A stretch of 7,407 nt of DNA from the NCBI GenBank assembly GCA_021784255.1, contig JAJXSZ010000155.1, positions 1 through 7,407 of the forward strand, written 5' to 3'. The stretch comes from Pseudomonadota bacterium (GTDB taxonomy: Bacteria > Pseudomonadota > Alphaproteobacteria > Acetobacterales > Acetobacteraceae). Both the position numbers and the translations under genes were made by a program. Under the pieces are notes generated by a model. It had not been told where the DNA came from and did not search any database. It worked only from the letters and a program-made list of their open reading frames with translations. Positions 1 through 6,776 of the stretch are shown here, in pieces (position 1 is the stretch's first letter; every line of letters begins with the position of its first letter).

Positions 1-1
1 G

Positions 2-31
2 CAGATCCTGAACTTCCTGATGCCGTTCTGA
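2..31 (+). CDS. C-terminal end of an upstream gene (partial)
   Basis: Only the last nine codons are inside the window, reading QILNFLMPF followed by TGA at 29-31. I prefer this frame because all nine codons end in G or C, as in the real genes here. The competing frame starting at base 1 stays open to a TGA at 97-99 but has mostly A or T at third positions, so it does not look coded. The product cannot be identified. A hydrophobic tail of this sort occurs at the end of some alpha/beta hydrolases, which would suit a neighbour of a beta-ketoadipate thiolase, but that is a guess. The gene points the same way as the thiolase, with 67 bp between the stop and the next start, so the two may share a transcript. 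Confidence 0.5.
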   Translation, partial: QILNFLMPF

Positions 32-98
32 CCGCGGGCACCGCCTCGCCCGGCGACGACAGCCATGTTAGACCGGGCCCAACCGCGGAGGAAACGTG

Positions 99-1301
<1,203 letters not shown>

Positions 1302-1433
1302 CGCCACGCGGACAGGTTCTGCCGCGGGCGGACGAAAACCGCCGCGCGCGCGGGCGCTGCCGCTGCCGCTGCGGGTCGACCGCGATGGCGGGCCGGGCTA
1401 CGATCGCGGTCGGGTCCAGGAGCCGGAAAAACG
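1302..1433. other. Intergenic gap between thiolase and acyl-CoA ligase
   Basis: These 132 bp separate two co-directional genes. About 25 nt after the thiolase stop there is a weak hairpin, GGCGG-N7-CCGCC (1327-1343), with an A-rich loop and no T tract. The second half contains a perfect 10-bp inverted repeat (1377-1412), listed separately. I see no short ORF with a convincing ribosome binding site. Confidence 0.5.
1377..1412 (+). promoter_or_regulatory. Perfect 10-bp inverted repeat, possible operator or leader hairpin
   Basis: CGACCGCGAT (1377-1386) and ATCGCGGTCG (1403-1412) are exact reverse complements separated by 16 nt. The structure ends 21 bp before the ATG of the downstream acyl-CoA ligase and just ahead of its AGGAG (1418-1422). 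A weak promoter-like pair, TCGACC (1376-1381) and TACGAT (1399-1404) spaced by 17 bp, falls on the two arms. A dimeric regulator could therefore cover both boxes. It could equally be an RNA stem acting on termination or translation. The inverted repeat is directly seen; the function is inference. Confidence 0.4.
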
Positions 1434-3005
1434 ATGGAAACGCCACTGACGCCGATGGAGTTCGCTCGCCGTGCCCGCCGCCTCTATGCCGGGCGGGAGG
1501 CGGTGGTCGATGGCGAGCTTCGTTTCACCTATGGGCAGTTTCTCGAGCGTTGCGACCGCTGGTCCGCGGCCCTGCAGGCGATGGGGGTGCGCCAGGGCGA
1601 CCGCGTCGCCTATATCGCCCCCAACACGCATGCGAACCTCGAAGGCTATTATGCCGTGCCGCAGATCGGCGCCGTGCTGGTGCCGGTCAACTACCGGCTG
1701 CGGGCGGAGGATTTCGATTACATCCTGAACCATTCCGGGGCGACCGTGGTCTGCGCGCATGCCGACCAGCTCGATGCCGTCGACAGCATCCGCGCGCGGC
1801 TGCCGGGCGTGCGGCATTTCGTAGCACTGGAGGGGGCGCGCGAGGGCTGGATCGACTACGAGCGGCGGCTGGCGGCGCATGCGCCGGACTTCGCCGCGGT
1901 GCCGATCGCCGAGACCGACCTGCTGACCATCAACTATACGAGCGGCACGACGGCGCGGCCCAAGGGCGTGATGATCACGCACCGCAACGCCTACATGAAC
2001 GCGATCGGTACGCTGGTGCATCATCACCTGTCGCCGGCCGACCGCTATCTCTGGACGCTGCCGATGTTCCACGCCAATGGCTGGACCTTCACCTGGAGCA
2101 ACACCGCGCGCGGGATGGCGCATGTGTGCCTGCGCCAGGTCGAGCCGCGGGCGATCTTCCGGCTGATCCGCGAGGAGCGGATCACCATGTTCTGCGCCGC
2201 GCCCACCGTGCTGATCGGCATCGTCAACGCCCCCGACGAAGTGACGGCGGGCGCGCCCCGCGGGGTGCGGCTGTTCACCGCCGGCGCGCCACCCGCGGCG
2301 GCGACGATCGAGCAGGTGGAGAGCCGGCTCGGCTGGGAGCTCACGCATGTCTACGGCGCGACCGAGACCTCGCCGCTGATCACGTTCTGCGAGCCGCTGC
2401 CGGAACATGCGGCGCTGGGGCCGCGCGAGCGCGCCGAGATCAAGGCGCGCCAGGGCGTGGAACTGGTCACCTCCGGCGAGCTGCGGGTGGTCGACGAGGA
2501 CGGCAAGGAAGTGCCGCGCGACGGCAGCACGCTCGGCGAGATCGTCGTACGCGGCAACGTCGTCATGGCGGGGTATTACAACGACCCCGCCGCCACGGCG
2601 GCGGCGATCCGGGATGGCTGGTTCCGCACCGGGGATGCGGCGGTGGTGCATCCGGACGGGTATGCGGAGATCCGCGATCGTTTCAAGGACGTCATAATCA
2701 GCGGCGGTGAGAACATCTCCTCGGTCGAGATCGAGGGCTGCCTGCTGCGCCATCCGGCAGTGCAGGAGGTGGCGGTGGTCGGCATGGCGCACGAGCGCTG
2801 GGGCGAGAGCCCGCACGCCTTCGTGATCCTGCGGCCGGGCGCCGCGGCCACCGAGGCGGAGCTGAAGCAGCACGTCCGCGAGCACCTCGCGCATTTCAAG
2901 ACGCCAGGCTGGATCAGCTTCGTCGACCAGTTGCCGAAGACGGCGACGGGCAAGGTGCAGAAATTCGTGCTGCGCGGCGGCCAGGGCGGGGCCGTGCGGC
3001 AGTAG
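1434..3005 (+). CDS. AMP-forming acyl-CoA ligase (acyl-CoA synthetase family)
   Basis: This 523-residue adenylate-forming enzyme activates a carboxylic acid with ATP to an acyl-AMP and then transfers it to CoA. The large N-terminal domain holds the phosphate-binding loop YTSGTTARPKG (168-178) and the adenine/acyl site motif YGATETSP (307-314). TGD (399-401) precedes the hinge DRFKDVIISGGENIS (415-429). The C-terminal lid carries the catalytic lysine Lys507 in PKTATGKVQK. All core motifs are intact, so it should be active. No signal peptide or membrane segment is seen. Position 174 is Ala where the commonest P-loop has Gly; it is a small residue and I recall it in relatives. ATG 1434 has AGGAG 11 nt upstream, which is slightly far; in-frame Met8 at 1455 is an alternative. 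The acyl substrate cannot be read from the sequence; short or medium-chain fatty or aryl acids are all possible. The upstream thiolase suggests acyl-CoA catabolism. Confidence 0.88.
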   Translation: METPLTPMEFARRARRLYAGREAVVDGELRFTYGQFLERCDRWSAALQAMGVRQGDRVAYIAPNTHANLEGYYAVPQIGAVLVPVNYRLRAEDFDYILNHSGATVVCAHADQLDAVDSIRARLPGVRHFVALEGAREGWIDYERRLAAHAPDFAAVPIAETDLLTINYTSGTTARPKGVMITHRNAYMNAIGTLVHHHLSPADRYLWTLPMFHANGWTFTWSNTARGMAHVCLRQVEPRAIFRLIREERITMFCAAPTVLIGIVNAPDEVTAGAPRGVRLFTAGAPPAAATIEQVESRLGWELTHVYGATETSPLITFCEPLPEHAALGPRERAEIKARQGVELVTSGELRVVDEDGKEVPRDGSTLGEIVVRGNVVMAGYYNDPAATAAAIRDGWFRTGDAAVVHPDGYAEIRDRFKDVIISGGENISSVEIEGCLLRHPAVQEVAVVGMAHERWGESPHAFVILRPGAAATEAELKQHVREHLAHFKTPGWISFVDQLPKTATGKVQKFVLRGGQGGAVRQ

Positions 3006-3083
3006 CACGCCGCCGGAACGGCGCCGCCGACCGCGGCCGCGCTGCGGGCTCCGGCTCCCGCGCCGGGCGGATGTGGCGCTAGA

Positions 3084-3125
3084 GCCAGATCCGGGCGGCC
3101 AGATCCGGGCAGCCAGATCCGGGCA
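3084..3125. repeat. Three tandem 14-bp repeats
   Basis: The unit GCCAGATCCGGGC(G/A) occurs three times head to tail at 3084-3097, 3098-3111 and 3112-3125. Copies two and three are identical, and copy one differs only in its last base. The array is the left interior of the palindromic element. Its first copy overlaps the left inverted terminus, so it probably arose by local duplication of that arm. Copy number may vary between strains. Confidence 0.9.
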
Positions 3126-3149
3126 GATGGAATCGTCTGGCCTGATTTC

Positions 3150-3179
3150 TTGCTCTGGGAAACCTGGAATCCAGAGCAA
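3150..3179. repeat. Perfect 9-bp hairpin inside the element
   Basis: TTGCTCTGG (3150-3158) pairs exactly with CCAGAGCAA (3171-3179) around a 12-nt loop. No T run follows on either strand, so it is not a classical intrinsic terminator, although it could stabilise or end transcripts from the convergent ligase genes. Confidence 0.7.
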
Positions 3180-3235
3180 CGTATCTCCGGTCCGCCTGAG
3201 CCGGCCCGGCTGCAGCAGACCGGAGATTGCTCTAG
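3171..3235. repeat. Extended stem-loop inside the element
   Basis: ATCTCCGGTC (3183-3192) is an exact reverse complement of GACCGGAGAT (3218-3227). Outside it, CCAGAGCA (3171-3178) pairs with TGCTCTAG (3228-3235) at 7 of 8 positions, leaving a 4-nt ACGT bulge. The loop (3193-3217) contains a further small inverted repeat, AGCCGG-C-CCGGCT (3199-3211). Seventeen of 18 arm positions pair, making this the strongest secondary structure I can see in the window. It competes for 3171-3179 with the 9-bp hairpin, so the two folds may be alternatives. Confidence 0.7.
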
Positions 3236-4848
3236 CGCGCGTAGATCCGGCGCAGTTCGGTCTTGAGGATCTTGCCGGTGGCGCCGTGCGGGAGGCTTTC
3301 GACGACGACGACGCGGTCCGGCACCGACCAGCGCGGAACCTTGTCGTGATAGAAGGCGCGGATCGCTTCGGGCTCAGGCGTACGGCCCTGGCGCGGGACG
3401 ACGATGAGCAGCGGACGCTCGCCCCATTTCGGATCCGGGATAGCGATGGCGGCGGCCTCGGCCACGTCCGGATGGGCTACAGCGATGTTCTCGATGGCGA
3501 TCGAGCTGATCCATTCGCCGCCCGACTTGATCAGGTCCTTGGTACGATCGGTAAGGGTCACGAAGCCCTCCGGCGTGATGACGCCGACATCGCCGGTCGG
3601 GAACCAGTCGTCGTCGCCGATCGCGGTCTCCGGCATGCGGTAATAGCCGCTGGCGACCCAGTGTCCGCGGACGACGAAGTTGCCCTGGGTACGGCCGTCC
3701 CAGGGCGCCTCGCCCGTTTCGTTCTCGGCACGAACATCGACGCCGAAGACGACGCGACCCTGCCGCGCCTGTTCGTCGAGGCGCGCCTCGGAGTCGAGCG
3801 CGAGGGTCGAGGGCTTGGGCGAATTCCAGGTCACAATGGGGGAGGTTTCGGTCATGCCCCAGGCGTGGGAGACGGTGACACCGAGGCGGGCGTATTCAGC
3901 CATCAGCGAGCGGGGGAAGGCCGAGCCACCCGACATCACGCGCTGCAGCGTGGCGAGGCGCCCTCCGCGCTCGCGCAGCTTCGCAAGCACGCCGAGCCAG
4001 ACCGTCGGCACGCCGGCGGCATTGGTGACCCGCTCGCCGTTGAGCAGAGCGATCAGGCTGTCGGGGTCGAGGTGGCGGCCGGGCAGGACCAGCGCGGCGC
4101 CGGCCATCGGGGCGGCGAAGGGCAGGCCCCAGGCATTGACGTGAAACATCGGCACGACGGGCAGCACGCGGTTGGTGGCACGCATCGCGGTGGCGTCGCC
4201 CATCGCCGTTACCATCGCGTGCAGCACCGTGGCGCGGTGGGAGAACAGGACGCCTTTCGGCCGGCCGGTCGTGCCGGAAGTGTAGCAGAGGCCGCAGGCG
4301 GCGTTCTCGTCGAAGTTGGGCCAGGCATAGTCCTCGTCCGCGGCGGCGAGCAGGGTTTCGTAGTCGTGCAGCCTGATGCCGGCGGGCAGCGGGATGTCGG
4401 GCAGCGATGCCGCGTCGCCCATGATGACGACGTGGCGCAGCGTGCTGGCGAGCTTCGGGGCCACCGCGGCGACGATGGCGGCGAAGCCGGGGTCGGCGAA
4501 AAGAATGCCGTCCTCGGCGTGGTCGGCGATGTAGGCGATGTCGTCTTGGGCCAGGCGCGGGTTGATGGTGTTGCAGACGGCGCCGATGCCCATGATGGCG
4601 TAATAGAGTTCGAGATGGCGGTCGCTGTTCATGGCGAGCGTGCCGACGCGCTCGCCCGGCACGACGCCGAGCGCGAGCAGCGCCCGGGCGAGGCGGCGCG
4701 CGCGCCGTTCGAGGGCGGCGTAGGTGGTGCGCTCGATCGTCGCGTCGTCGCGGCGCGAGACGACCTCGCCGGCGCCATGGTGGCGTGCGGCGTGGCGCAG
4801 AATGGACGACACCAGCAAAGGCTGGTGCTGCATCAGCCCCATCAGCAT
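3232..4848 (-). CDS. AMP-forming acyl-CoA ligase, medium-chain / DmdB-like type
   Basis: This 538-residue acyl-CoA ligase shows the full adenylate-forming set. The P-loop is YTSGTTGRPKG (189-199), followed by WGMTETSP (330-337), PTGD (417-420), the hinge DRTKDLIKSGGEWIS (434-448) and catalytic Lys526 in GATGKILK. The N-terminus, MLMGLMQHQPLLVSSILRHA, resembles AlkK-type medium-chain fatty acid ligases and the 3-(methylthio)propionyl-CoA ligase DmdB. Fatty acids or methylthiopropionate are therefore candidate substrates, and sequence alone does not decide. I chose ATG 4848 because GGGGGAG (4854-4860) lies 5 nt upstream; Met3 (4842) has an 11-nt spacing and is an alternative. The frame stays open upstream through phaC, but that stretch is only a shadow. 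The gene starts 53 bp after phaC on the same strand and may be co-transcribed with it, yet it has its own promoter/operator candidate. Its stop codon lies in the terminus of the intergenic repeat element. Confidence 0.88.
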   Translation of the reverse strand: MLMGLMQHQPLLVSSILRHAARHHGAGEVVSRRDDATIERTTYAALERRARRLARALLALGVVPGERVGTLAMNSDRHLELYYAIMGIGAVCNTINPRLAQDDIAYIADHAEDGILFADPGFAAIVAAVAPKLASTLRHVVIMGDAASLPDIPLPAGIRLHDYETLLAAADEDYAWPNFDENAACGLCYTSGTTGRPKGVLFSHRATVLHAMVTAMGDATAMRATNRVLPVVPMFHVNAWGLPFAAPMAGAALVLPGRHLDPDSLIALLNGERVTNAAGVPTVWLGVLAKLRERGGRLATLQRVMSGGSAFPRSLMAEYARLGVTVSHAWGMTETSPIVTWNSPKPSTLALDSEARLDEQARQGRVVFGVDVRAENETGEAPWDGRTQGNFVVRGHWVASGYYRMPETAIGDDDWFPTGDVGVITPEGFVTLTDRTKDLIKSGGEWISSIAIENIAVAHPDVAEAAAIAIPDPKWGERPLLIVVPRQGRTPEPEAIRAFYHDKVPRWSVPDRVVVVESLPHGATGKILKTELRRIYAR

Positions 4849-4872
4849 GTCCGCTCCCCCCGCATTCGTTCC

Positions 4873-4884
4873 GCTAACGTTAGC
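4873..4884. promoter_or_regulatory. 12-bp perfect palindrome, candidate operator
   Basis: GCTAACGTTAGC is a perfect palindrome in the 53-bp gap between phaC and the downstream ligase, 24 bp before the ligase ATG. It contains the candidate -10 hexamer of the ligase promoter, so a bound dimer would block RNA polymerase. With no loop it cannot form a useful RNA hairpin, which favours a protein-binding site. TetR-type regulators commonly control fatty acyl-CoA genes and use such palindromes, but the regulator is not in the window. Confidence 0.45.
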
Positions 4885-4905
4885 TGGAGGAGCAGCGGAT
4901 TTCAA
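4877..4905 (-). promoter_or_regulatory. Candidate sigma-70-type promoter of the minus-strand ligase
   Basis: Read on the minus strand, TTGAAA (4905-4900) and TAACGT (4882-4877) are separated by exactly 17 bp. The -35 matches TTGACA at five of six positions; the -10 matches TATAAT at three of six. A start near 4870 would give a leader of about 20 nt that includes the GGGGGAG site. The -35 overlaps the phaC stop codon. The same pattern with the same spacing occurs upstream of phaC. Confidence 0.4.
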
Positions 4906-4914
4906 GAAATCCGC
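4895..4914 (-). terminator. Hairpin spanning the phaC stop codon
   Basis: GCGGATTTC (4895-4903) and GAAATCCGC (4906-4914) form a perfect inverted repeat with 2 nt between; as RNA, about 8 bp around a 4-nt loop. The phaC stop (TGA, 4904-4902) lies in the middle. The minus-strand sequence after it is TGCTCC, not a T run, so efficient intrinsic termination is doubtful. It may protect the phaC mRNA end or partly attenuate read-through into the ligase. Confidence 0.4.
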
Positions 4915-6707
4915 AGTTTGACGTAGCTGCCGGGGGCGTCCTCGATCGGCTTGAGCTTGCCGGCGCCGGGCTCGCGTGCGGGAACCATCCGTTTGTCGTG
5001 CGCGCTCACCCAGCGCTGCCAGTCCGGCCACCAGGAGCCGGCCATCTCGGTCGCTCCCGCGAGCCAGTCCTCGGCTGCCGGCGGCAGGTCGTCGTTGCTC
5101 CAGTGGTTGTATTTGCTGCCTTCGGGCGGATTGACGACGCCGGCGATATGGCCCGAGGCGGCGAGGACGAAGCGGTTCCTGCCCTTGAGCAGATGGGCGC
5201 CGCGATAAGTGGCGCGCCAGGGGGCGATGTGGTCTTCGCGGGTGGAGAGGAAATAGGCGGGGATCCTGACCTTGCCGAGATCGATCGGCGTGCCCTCGAG
5301 GACGATGCCGCCGGGCGCGGTCAGCCGGTTCTCCTGGTACATGTTGCGCAGATAGAACGAGTGCATCCGCGCGGGCATGCGTGTCGAATCGGCGTTCCAG
5401 TAGAGCAGGTCGAACGGGAACGGGTCCTTGCCGAGGAGGTAGTTGTTGACGACGAAGGACCAGATCAGGTCGTTGGCGCGCAGCATGTTGAAGGTGGTCG
5501 CCATCTCCGAGCCTTCGAGATAGCCGCGGCGGTTCATCCGCTCCTCGAGCATCTTGAGCTGCTCTTCGTCGATGAAGACGTTGAGCTCGCCGGATTCGCG
5601 GAAGTCGAGCAGCGAGACCAAGAAGGTGGCGGACTTGATACGCTCGTCGCTGTGCGCTGCCATCCAGGCCAGCGTCGAACCGAGCAGCGTGCCGCCGAGG
5701 CAATAGCCGATGGCGTTGATGGCGTTCTCGCCGGTCGCCTGCTCGATCGCGTCGATGGCCTGCAGGATGCCCTCGCGCATGTAGTCCTCGAAGTCCTTCT
5801 CGGCGAGTTTCGCGTCCGGGTTGACCCAGGAGACCATGAACACGGTATGGCCCTGCGCGACCGCCCAGCGCACCAGCGAGTTCTTGGGGCGCAGGTCGAG
5901 GATATAGAATTTGTTGATCCAGGGCGGGATGATCAGCAGCGGGCGCTTCAGCACCTTGTCGGTGACGGGGGCGTACTGGACGAGCTGCATGAGGTCGTTC
6001 TGGAACACGACCTTGCCTGGCGAGACGGCGATGTTCTCGCCGATGCTGAAGGCATCCATGTCCGTCATCTTGATGCGCAGCTTGCCGCGGCCGCTCTCCA
6101 GGTCGGCGAGCAGGTTGTTGAGGCCGCGCACCAGGTTCTCGCCGCCGGTCTCGGCGGTGCGGCGCAGCACCTCGGGGTTGGTGAGCAGGAAGTTCGACGG
6201 GCTCATCGCGTCGATGAACTGGCGGGCGTAGAAATCGACCTTCTGGGCGGTGCGTTCGTCGAGCCCGTCGACGTGGCTGACCACATCCTGCACGAAGCGG
6301 GCGGACAGCAGGTAGGACTGCTTGATGAAATCGAACACCTCGCTGTCGCGCCAGGCATCGTCCTTGAAGCGGCGGTCGGCGGGGTCGGCCTGGATCACCG
6401 GGGTGGTGTCCATGCCCATCATCCGCCGCGCGGTGGACTGCCAGAGCGACATGTAGTCCTGCCACAGGCCGAACTGGGCCTGGACCAGGTGCGCGGGGTT
6501 GGCCATCAGCTTCGCGGTCATTGCCATGAAGGCGGCGCCGATGTTGAGCGGATCGGGCGAATTGGGCCCTTCCTCGGCCTGGCGCTTCAGCCACTCCGAG
6601 ACGATGCGCTGCGAGCGCTCCGCGACATCGGCCATCGAGCGACTGATGTCTGCCGCGTCGGGGAGGCGGAACCCGGTCGGCTGGTCGGGCTTCGGCGTCT
6701 CGGCCAT
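4902..6707 (-). CDS. phaC: Class I poly(3-hydroxyalkanoate) synthase
   Basis: This 601-residue protein, close to the roughly 590 of the Cupriavidus class I enzyme, polymerises (R)-3-hydroxyacyl-CoA, mainly short-chain such as 3-hydroxybutyryl-CoA, releasing CoA at the surface of PHA granules. An N-terminal region (about 1-230) precedes an alpha/beta-hydrolase catalytic domain. The triad is visible: Cys336 in the lipase-like box GYCLGG (334-339), Asp492 in TREDHIAPW (489-497) and His520 in SGHIAGVVNPPEG (518-530). Other family hallmarks are PPWINKFYILDL (261-272) and NWS-type tryptophan motifs such as YNHWSND (533-539). Length and a single large subunit argue against class III/IV. ATG 6707 is preferred: AAGGA lies 11 nt upstream, a second AAGGA only 1 nt upstream through an 8-bp direct repeat, and sequence further upstream lacks family similarity. 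No phaA, phaB, phaR or phasin is in view, so monomer supply is encoded elsewhere. Confidence 0.95.
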   Translation of the reverse strand: MAETPKPDQPTGFRLPDAADISRSMADVAERSQRIVSEWLKRQAEEGPNSPDPLNIGAAFMAMTAKLMANPAHLVQAQFGLWQDYMSLWQSTARRMMGMDTTPVIQADPADRRFKDDAWRDSEVFDFIKQSYLLSARFVQDVVSHVDGLDERTAQKVDFYARQFIDAMSPSNFLLTNPEVLRRTAETGGENLVRGLNNLLADLESGRGKLRIKMTDMDAFSIGENIAVSPGKVVFQNDLMQLVQYAPVTDKVLKRPLLIIPPWINKFYILDLRPKNSLVRWAVAQGHTVFMVSWVNPDAKLAEKDFEDYMREGILQAIDAIEQATGENAINAIGYCLGGTLLGSTLAWMAAHSDERIKSATFLVSLLDFRESGELNVFIDEEQLKMLEERMNRRGYLEGSEMATTFNMLRANDLIWSFVVNNYLLGKDPFPFDLLYWNADSTRMPARMHSFYLRNMYQENRLTAPGGIVLEGTPIDLGKVRIPAYFLSTREDHIAPWRATYRGAHLLKGRNRFVLAASGHIAGVVNPPEGSKYNHWSNDDLPPAAEDWLAGATEMAGSWWPDWQRWVSAHDKRMVPAREPGAGKLKPIEDAPGSYVKLRIS

Positions 6708-6776
6708 GTCCTTGGATGTCCTTTTCTTCGCGAACCCGGCGGGGCAGCATGCGCCTGCCACGGGCAGGGGTTTTGA
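6708..6776. promoter_or_regulatory. Divergent intergenic region between phaC and the lipoprotein gene
   Basis: These 69 bp carry the ribosome binding regions of both divergent genes. On the minus side an 8-bp direct repeat (6706-6713 and 6716-6723) gives two AAGGA sites before phaC. On the plus side an inverted repeat, CCTGCC-ACG-GGCAGG (6754-6768), overlaps the AGGGG (6766-6770) of the lipoprotein gene and could partly hide it in mRNA. I see no convincing plus-strand promoter hexamers here; that promoter may lie within the start of phaC. Confidence 0.45.

Larger units (their letters stand above)
3006..3231. other. Gap between two convergent ligase genes
   Basis: These 226 bp lie between two stop codons facing each other. 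The first 70 bp are very GC-rich and contain a short hairpin right after the plus-strand stop, CGCCG-GAA-CGGCG (3011-3023), and a 10-bp palindrome CGCGGCCGCG (3032-3041). Neither is followed by a T run, so intrinsic termination is unproven. The remainder is occupied by the structured repeat element at 3076-3238, visibly richer in A and T than its surroundings. No credible coding sequence is seen. Confidence 0.6.
3076..3238. repeat. 163-bp palindromic intergenic element with inverted termini
   Basis: The element begins GCGCTAGAGC (3076-3085) and ends with its exact reverse complement GCTCTAGCGC (3229-3238). Extending inward, the two 21-bp ends (3076-3096 and 3218-3238) match at 17 positions. 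Inside lie three 14-bp tandem repeats and two perfect inverted repeats. The AGAGC core occurs four times in alternating orientation, at 3079-3087, 3150-3158, 3171-3179 and 3227-3235, as if two palindromic units had been joined. No flanking target duplication or ORF is evident. This resembles a small non-autonomous palindromic repeat (REP or MITE class), and CTAGAGC-type intergenic palindromes are, as I recall, widespread in alphaproteobacteria. It may serve as a two-way transcription barrier between the convergent genes. The right end overlaps the last codons and stop of the minus-strand ligase. Confidence 0.6.

Noticed and set aside
67..83. Imperfect palindrome GTTAGACCGGGCCCAAC upstream of the thiolase, possible operator
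   Set aside because: Two of eight pairs mismatch and the centre is a trivial GC-rich palindrome; support is too weak without conservation.
1398..3179. 593-codon minus-strand ORF opposite the plus-strand ligase
   Set aside because: It is an antisense shadow rich in Arg, His and Gly and has no motifs.
3073..4926. 617-codon plus-strand ORF opposite the minus-strand ligase
   Set aside because: It is the antisense shadow of a ligase with all catalytic motifs. Its composition is Arg/Gly/Ala/Asp-rich without domain motifs and it starts inside the repeat element.
3232..6750. Single 1172-codon minus-strand ORF suggesting a fusion with the ligase
   Set aside because: The first about 630 codons are phaC read in the wrong frame plus the gap. 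The true ligase start at 4848 has a strong ribosome binding site and a family-like N-terminus.
4998..6776. 592-codon plus-strand ORF opposite phaC
   Set aside because: It is a long open frame typical of antisense in high-GC DNA. PhaC on the other strand has an intact triad, and the ORF shows no recognisable fold or ribosome binding site.
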